Source: Gammaproteobacteria bacterium
GTDB taxonomy: Bacteria > Pseudomonadota > Gammaproteobacteria > SZUA-140
NCBI GenBank assembly: GCA_015492435.1
Contig: WGFB01000005.1
Location: forward strand, 1-32,473
Reading direction: 5' to 3'
DNA: 32,473 bases
In this document: piece after piece, positions 28,144 to 32,473 of the stretch
Numbering within the stretch: the stretch's first letter is position 1
How the letters are laid out: each line of letters opens with the position of its first letter
The notes under the pieces: model-generated
Databases searched by the model: none
Told to the model about the DNA's origin: nothing
The model's input: only the letters and a program-made list of their open reading frames with translations
Program-made: the position numbers and the translations under genes

Positions 28144-29658
28144 TCAGCTTTCCACTTCCATTTCATCCGGCGTGCCGTCACTGAAGGTGCTGCCGCCGAA
28201 CTCATCACTCACCATGAAAATCGCTCCGGTTCCCAGGATATTCAACTGATTGTCCATGGCCGCCGCGTCGGCCAGCGGCTGGTCGTTGTATTCGAAGTCC
28301 GTGCCGGCGCCGGAGGTGAAATCAATGCCCAGCAGGGTGACGCGGATCGCGCTGCCCGTCAGGGACCAGCCTTCGATAGGCGCCCTGAGGACGAGAGCAT
28401 CCTCGGGCGTCGCCAGGCGCTTGATCTGGGTGGCGACGATGTTCCCGTTGCCGTTCTTGTAGGCTTCTATCTTCAGGAAATCACCATCGCTGATGGAAGA
28501 CAGGGTGATGGGGGCATGGGTTTCGTAGTCTTCCAGTTGCGTGATATTGCTGTCCACATTGATGCCGATGACATCGTTGGCGGTGATCCGCAGGCTGACG
28601 GCGCCATTCGCCGGCGTGCCGGAGACATAGGCCTCGATCTCGATGTTGCTGTTGCGTACCGTGATCTCCGCTGCCTCCAGGGTGCCATTGGTGATGGGGC
28701 CCTTGGCCTCGACGAACACGCCATCGCCGAGGGTGGCGCTGGCGGGCGTGATTTGCGCGCCACTGGCATCCACGAGCTGGCCGTTGATCTTGAAGCTGCT
28801 CGTGCTGACGTAGTCCGTGATGGGGCCCTCGATCTCCGCCTGTTCGGCCTCGTCGGGCAGGCCGGAGTCATCGGAGCTGATTTTCGTGGCAAAGATGGTG
28901 GTGGCATCGGTGAAGGTGCCTTCCACTTCGATGGCGCTGCCTGTGGCCAGGGTGCCCGAGATATCCCGCATGTCCGTGGTGGCGTCGAAATCCACGTTGA
29001 GAACGCCATCCAAGGTTATGCGGTTGGTTGAGGGAAAGCCCGTAATCGTCCCCTTGACCTGAACGGTGGTCGTCCCCGCGCCCGGTGTATGGACGGCTTC
29101 TTTTTCGATACGGGTGGCCTGCAAGGTCCCGCTGCCGTCGATGACATAGCCGCTCACCTCGATGACATCGTTGACCGCCAGGGTGTCGAAACCATAGTTT
29201 CCTGCAGCCCCCGTGTCATCTCCGAAGGAAGTGCTGATGGCGTCGGCGATGATGGTTCTGCCCATTACCACCAGGGTCTTGAGCTTGCCGTCCGGGTCGG
29301 GGGTGATGGAGGTAATGGGGCCTTCCAGCTCCGATTCGTAGACGACGCTGTCCACCGTGCCGGTAATGCCGTCGTCGTTGAGGCTGCCGCTGATGGTGAC
29401 GATCATGCCCAGCTTGAGATCGCTTTCCTGGGTGGGGGTGCCGTTGACCATGATGGTGGCGCCATCCCTGATGAAGTATTCGACGCCGTTGACGAAAATG
29501 CTGCCGAAGCCGGTGATCTGGCCGGTGGCCGTGATCTTTGTGGCCGTGACGCCGGTTCCGCCGATGCCCGCCACGTCGGTGGATCCCCCACCGCAGGCGC
29601 CGAGTCCCGCCGCCAGCAGCAAGGCTGCCGTGAAATTCTTGAACCTCGGGGTGTTCAT
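28144..29658 (-). CDS. DUF5666-domain lipoprotein
   Basis: A 504-residue predicted lipoprotein. The signal peptide and lipobox are clear (FTAALLLAAGLGAC, Cys22), followed by a Gly-rich linker. The body is made of about five or six repeated beta-rich modules of roughly 80 residues, such as GQITGFGSIFVNGVEYF, VKGTITGFPSTNRITLDG, IEGPITDYVSTSSFKING and VSGTPANGAVSLRI, the DUF5666 pattern. The protein is acidic and Thr/Asp-rich, suited to the cell surface or periplasm. ATG 29658 has GGAG about 8 bp upstream; an earlier ATG at 29676 would overlap the preceding gene. It is the second gene of an operon with the DUF6502 protein (14-bp gap). Function unknown; LspA would mature it. Confidence 0.85.
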   Translation of the reverse strand: MNTPRFKNFTAALLLAAGLGACGGGSTDVAGIGGTGVTATKITATGQITGFGSIFVNGVEYFIRDGATIMVNGTPTQESDLKLGMIVTISGSLNDDGITGTVDSVVYESELEGPITSITPDPDGKLKTLVVMGRTIIADAISTSFGDDTGAAGNYGFDTLAVNDVIEVSGYVIDGSGTLQATRIEKEAVHTPGAGTTTVQVKGTITGFPSTNRITLDGVLNVDFDATTDMRDISGTLATGSAIEVEGTFTDATTIFATKISSDDSGLPDEAEQAEIEGPITDYVSTSSFKINGQLVDASGAQITPASATLGDGVFVEAKGPITNGTLEAAEITVRNSNIEIEAYVSGTPANGAVSLRITANDVIGINVDSNITQLEDYETHAPITLSSISDGDFLKIEAYKNGNGNIVATQIKRLATPEDALVLRAPIEGWSLTGSAIRVTLLGIDFTSGAGTDFEYNDQPLADAAAMDNQLNILGTGAIFMVSDEFGGSTFSDGTPDEMEVES

Positions 29659-29672
29659 GGTGAGATCTCCTG

Positions 29673-30503
29673 TCATGATTTGGGTCCTTCCGGATTTCTG
29701 TCTTCAAAATAATAGATGCCGACGCTGACGTAGGCGGATTTTCCGTCGTTGTCCTCAGCGTCGTCCGGGCATTCGTGCCGCGCCAGCCACTGGTCGAGGT
29801 CTTCCAGCAGCGCTTGAGACTTTTCGGCCGACAGGCGCTTGAACGCCGGCAGGATGTCGGCGCATACCTGTCTGTTGGAAACCTTGCGCTGGAAGCGCAG
29901 CTCCGTTTCCGGGGCCGTCAGATTGTGATCAATGGTGGCGATGAGTTCGCCCGCATCCGTGCCCAGAATGTTGATCTTCTCCACCGGGTCGTTGCCGGGG
30001 ATATAGGCGTGATTCACCAGCCGGACGAGCCCGTCTTCCGTCACCGCTACGCTCCCTGCATCGCTCAGGGTCTGCAGCATGGCCTGGGTGGGAATATCGC
30101 CGCTGTATTTTTTGACCAGGGAGGCAAAGGAGGGTTCATCGTCCTCCAGGGAAAGGTCGCAGGGCTCGCCCCGCTCGTTCCAGTAGCGTGGATCGTTGAG
30201 CCAGCCGCTGATGACGCGGATGGCGCGGTTGTAACGTTCATTGGCGCCCTGGTCGTCCGCGCCCTCCAGTTCCAGCAGGCGCTTGGCCTCCTTGCGGGTG
30301 AGGCCGGTGAGGGCGGAGACCCGGGAGATGGTCTGCTTCTTGCCGGGAATCGCGTGATCATGATAGGCCACGTCCACATAGACCTTCTTGGCGAGTTCCG
30401 CGAAGGCGCCATAGGCGATACCATTGCGCAGCAGGATTCTCACCAGGGGACGCAACAAGGTCAGGACGGCGGCGGGCAGGGCCTTTTCAATGGATTGTTT
30501 CAT
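29673..30503 (-). CDS. DUF6502 family protein, possible HTH regulator
   Basis: A 276-residue protein with the DUF6502 signature near the N-terminus (LRPLVRILLRNGIAYGAFAE, then LAKKVYVDVA). Residues 57-80 (QTISRVSALTGLTRKEAKRL) look like a helix-turn-helix, suggesting DNA binding; this is inference. No signal peptide or membrane segment is seen. It is the first gene of a two-gene operon with the DUF5666 lipoprotein, a pairing I believe recurs in related bacteria. ATG 30503 follows the -10 box by 7 bp, so the mRNA is probably leaderless. An 18-bp palindrome overlapping the -10 is a candidate autoregulatory operator. A start at 30554 would place the promoter inside the gene and is rejected. Confidence 0.8.
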   Translation of the reverse strand: MKQSIEKALPAAVLTLLRPLVRILLRNGIAYGAFAELAKKVYVDVAYHDHAIPGKKQTISRVSALTGLTRKEAKRLLELEGADDQGANERYNRAIRVISGWLNDPRYWNERGEPCDLSLEDDEPSFASLVKKYSGDIPTQAMLQTLSDAGSVAVTEDGLVRLVNHAYIPGNDPVEKINILGTDAGELIATIDHNLTAPETELRFQRKVSNRQVCADILPAFKRLSAEKSQALLEDLDQWLARHECPDDAEDNDGKSAYVSVGIYYFEDRNPEGPKS

Positions 30504-30539
30504 AATTGGGATTATATTCCCAAAATGTATTCGGTGCAA
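30504..30539 (-). promoter_or_regulatory. Sigma70 promoter with overlapping operator for the DUF6502-DUF5666 operon
   Basis: On the minus strand: TTGCAC (30539-30534), a 17-bp spacer, TATAAT (30516-30511), then CCCAATT and the ATG. The predicted transcription start is at or within a base of the initiation codon. The palindrome TTGGGA-ATATAA-TCCCAA (30523-30506) encloses the -10 box. Confidence 0.75.
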
Positions 30540-30715
30540 GTGGCGCCGTCCCATCTACAGCCTGAGGTGCGGCTCCGTATTCATGCCAGAAGGCACTATT
30601 CTTGCATCGTGTTGAGCCCTGAAAGCGTAGTCCCTGTGCCTGGCCTGGCCAAGGCTGCGCGCTGGCGCCGACCGGACATTCAGTTATGGGGATAATCAAG
30701 GTGATGGCAAGCTAA

Positions 30716-31636
30716 ATGTTTGAATTTCTGGTAAAGAAAACAACGGATCAAGACAAGGGAGCGGTCGCGGGCGTGGGGCTTCCCCACCGTCCGCTGGACA
30801 ATGGCCTGATCCTGGAGGTGATGCGGTATTTCCCCATCGGCAACAAGATCCGTTATTTTCCCGTGCATCGCAAGAGCGTCGTTCTGGAGTCCATCGTCAT
30901 TGCCTATGGCATCAACAATCATCTCGTCTATACCCAGAAGGATATTCATATCAAGGAGCAGGAAGGGGCGGAGCCCTATTTTCTCCTGGATGACGACTGG
31001 AAAGATGTCTCGGTGCGCAAGGTGAACAGCTTTTGCCTGGTCATTCCCGATGTGGGACAGACCGAGAGCGACCTGGATTATGCCAGCCGGGTCGCCATCG
31101 ACAGCCACGGGCTTTTCAAGCGCGGCGATACCTTCACACTCATGTCTCTGTTCGCCGAGCGTGGCGTGCCCCAGATCGATGTCCAGGTGCGCAAGAAGGT
31201 GCTCCTCAAAGAGGGCTATTACGCCAATCATTCCGTGGTGGTGCTGGAGGCCCTGCTGGGCACGTTGCATCACATGGATCAGCGTCAGCAATGCCGCATC
31301 AAGACCCGCATTCCTGTCAAGCTGTACCTGACGGAGGAGGGAGAGCCCTTCGACTGCCACCTGGTGGATTTCTCCGAGTGCTCCCTTAAGCTGCGCATCG
31401 GCGCTCACGAGGCGCCACGGCCTTCCCTGACGAAGAAGCGCAGCATTATCGTGGCCATCGATCTGCCTCAGCAGATGAAGTCCTATATTTTGAAAGGCAA
31501 GGTGCTGCGCCGCGACGATGAACATGTGGTGCTCTCCGTGACCAGCCGCCTGGTGGACAGGCAGTACGAAAATTTCGACCTGCTCGCCGCCCTCGAACTC
31601 AAGGCCAATCTTCTCCAGCATCCGGAAACTCAGTGA
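30716..31636 (+). CDS. PilZ-domain protein with degenerate c-di-GMP motif
   Basis: A 306-residue protein. The C-terminal region from about 188 resembles a PilZ domain: R194-IKT-R198 matches RxxxR, and D218-F-S220-E-C-S223 matches D/NxSxxG except that the final Gly is Ser. PilZ domains bind cyclic di-GMP and alter motility or surface behaviour; the lost Gly may weaken binding. The N-terminal 185 residues are predicted mixed alpha/beta with no membrane segment (IGNKIRYFPVHRKSVVLES; VRKVNSFCLVIPDVG), perhaps a second PilZ-like or YcgR-N-like fold, not recognised with certainty. It is divergent from the DUF6502 operon and 69 bp before ampD. Confidence 0.7.
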   Translation: MFEFLVKKTTDQDKGAVAGVGLPHRPLDNGLILEVMRYFPIGNKIRYFPVHRKSVVLESIVIAYGINNHLVYTQKDIHIKEQEGAEPYFLLDDDWKDVSVRKVNSFCLVIPDVGQTESDLDYASRVAIDSHGLFKRGDTFTLMSLFAERGVPQIDVQVRKKVLLKEGYYANHSVVVLEALLGTLHHMDQRQQCRIKTRIPVKLYLTEEGEPFDCHLVDFSECSLKLRIGAHEAPRPSLTKKRSIIVAIDLPQQMKSYILKGKVLRRDDEHVVLSVTSRLVDRQYENFDLLAALELKANLLQHPETQ

Positions 31637-31705
31637 GCGAGGTTAGTGTCACCGGGCCCGTATTCCATGTTAACCTTGCCGGGTCATGGTCTGTTGCGAT
31701 GAGTG

Positions 31706-32263
31706 ATGAACTACCGGATCGATGCCGGCTGGCTGGCGCCCGTCCGCCGCGTACCCTCCCCCAATTGTGACGAGCGTCCCGCGGATACGCCCGTTGATCT
31801 TCTGGTGATCCACAATATCAGCCTCCCTCCGGGTGAGTACGGCGGCCCCTGGATCGATGCCTTGTTCACCAATGCCCTCGATCATGAATCCCATGAATTC
31901 TTTGCGGGATTGAGGGGCTTGCGGGTTTCTGCCCATTTGCTCATTGACCGCGCCGGTCAGGTGACCCAATATGTGCCTTTTCATCTGCGCGCCTGGCATG
32001 CGGGGGAATCCTGTTTCCGGAAGCGCGCGCGGTGCAACGATTTCTCCATTGGAATAGAACTGGAAGGTTGTGATCACAGCCCCTATGAAGATGTGCAGTA
32101 CCGGCGCCTGGCCGCCATCGTCAGGACACTGATGCGTTATTTTCCACATATTGAGCGGGACCGGCTCGTCGGGCATTGCGATATCGCCCCCCAACGCAAG
32201 ACGGATCCCGGTCCCGCTTTTGACTGGAGTTACCTCCACGCCCTGCTGGCATGGGATTATTAA
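31706..32263 (+). CDS. ampD: 1,6-anhydro-N-acetylmuramyl-L-alanine amidase AmpD
   Basis: A cytosolic zinc amidase that cleaves the peptide from anhydro-MurNAc during peptidoglycan recycling; its loss induces AmpC in bacteria with AmpR. The 185-residue protein has zinc ligands His36 (LLVIHNISLPPGEYGG), His157 (VGHCDIAP) and Asp167 (RKTDPGPAFDW), with Glu119 (IGIELEG) and Lys165 also conserved. The length is that of AmpD (about 183). ATG 31706 is preceded directly by an in-frame GTG (31703) that could be used instead. No ampE follows within the window. Confidence 0.95.
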   Translation: MNYRIDAGWLAPVRRVPSPNCDERPADTPVDLLVIHNISLPPGEYGGPWIDALFTNALDHESHEFFAGLRGLRVSAHLLIDRAGQVTQYVPFHLRAWHAGESCFRKRARCNDFSIGIELEGCDHSPYEDVQYRRLAAIVRTLMRYFPHIERDRLVGHCDIAPQRKTDPGPAFDWSYLHALLAWDY

Positions 32264-32289
32264 CCCGGCAACAATATATGTCGTGTTCA

Positions 32290-32385
32290 GCGCTTCAGGC
32301 CCGTGCGGGATCAAGGCGCGGCCCGCAGGGAATGGCGAGCCCTTGCCAAGGGGCGCAACGCCGAGCCCGCGCGGGCCTGAAGCGC
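32290..32385. repeat. 20-bp inverted repeat (large hairpin) after ampD
   Basis: GCGCTTCAGGCCCGTGCGGG (32290-32309) and CCCGCGCGGGCCTGAAGCGC (32366-32385) are complementary with one mismatch that is a G-T wobble in RNA. The 56-nt interior is GC-rich and can fold further. It starts 27 bp after ampD. There is no T tract. It could be a 3'-end structure, a palindromic intergenic element or the end of a mobile unit. Confidence 0.8.
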
Positions 32386-32451
32386 CTAACGAATTGATTT
32401 GAAAAAGACAGGCCGCCGCGTGCCGGCCCACGGACGGCGTTGGCGTTGCTT

Positions 32452-32470
32452 GCCGTAGAATGACTACGGC
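32452..32470. repeat. Short hairpin at the window edge
   Basis: GCCGTAG (32452-32458) and CTACGGC (32464-32470) form a perfect seven-base stem with loop AATGA, 3 bp from the end of the window. The sequence beyond is not available, so its context is unknown. Confidence 0.4.
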
Positions 32471-32473
32471 GGC

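Noticed and set aside
31670..32431. Minus-strand frame of 253 codons across ampD and the following hairpins
   Set aside because: Mostly the shadow of ampD. The part beyond ampD crosses a palindrome and shows no domain.
32385..32446. Integron attC site (GCCTAAC then GTTGGCG)
   Set aside because: The two boxes pair poorly, and no inner L boxes, cassette or integrase are present.

Overview
The window is about 32 kb of GC-rich chromosome from a gammaproteobacterium. Gene orders such as ftsY-ftsE-ftsX-rpoH, ispB divergent from rplU-rpmA-obgE, and ribF-ileS-lspA-ispH are typical of that class. Core proteins match E. coli landmarks closely: RpoH is 284 residues, IspH has Cys12 and Cys96, and rpsT has a UUG start. 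The DUF6502/DUF5666 pair, the Alvin-type ferredoxin and the duplicated M16 peptidases suggest a Chromatiales-like or sulfur-oxidiser lineage, but that is inference. Almost everything is housekeeping. The unusual content lies in the intergenic DNA.

Layout. 1-504: decayed hipA-like toxin gene. 715-1599: cation diffusion facilitator. 1737-7925, minus strand: ggt, ferredoxin, coaD, rsmD and two M16 peptidases, with a 167-bp mobile element between the peptidases. 8086-11917, plus strand: ftsY, ftsE, ftsX and rpoH, with a CIRCE operator in the rpoH promoter. 12144-15032, minus strand: polX, tRNA-Pro and ispB. 15220-18314, plus strand: rplU, rpmA, obgE and proB. 18381-18647: rpsT on the minus strand. 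18873-27092, plus strand: murJ, a second copy of the 167-bp element, ribF, ileS, lspA, ispH and thiO. 27307-27383: tRNA-Thr. 27587-32263: accessory genes, namely a small exported two-Cys protein, a DUF6502/DUF5666 lipoprotein operon with an apparently leaderless, operator-bearing promoter, a divergent PilZ-domain protein, and ampD. 32264-32473: no gene seen, only hairpins.

How the genes work together. The plus-strand blocks cover SRP targeting (FtsY), divisome activation (FtsEX), heat-shock transcription (RpoH), ribosome parts and maturation (L21, L27, ObgE), lipid II flipping (MurJ), flavin and isoleucyl-tRNA supply, lipoprotein maturation (LspA) and isoprenoids (IspH, IspB). AmpD and Ggt add peptidoglycan and glutathione recycling.

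Most notable non-genic structures. (1) Tandem 7-nt repeats, three of them with complementary arms, sit immediately before the start codons of ftsE, obgE, proB and thiO. A 9-nt-period perfect 28-bp hairpin lies before murJ. One array is translated as a heptad tail on ObgE. (2) Two 98%-identical 167-bp MITE-like elements each supply the stop codon of the gene they abut. (3) A CIRCE element overlaps a sigma70 promoter at rpoH.
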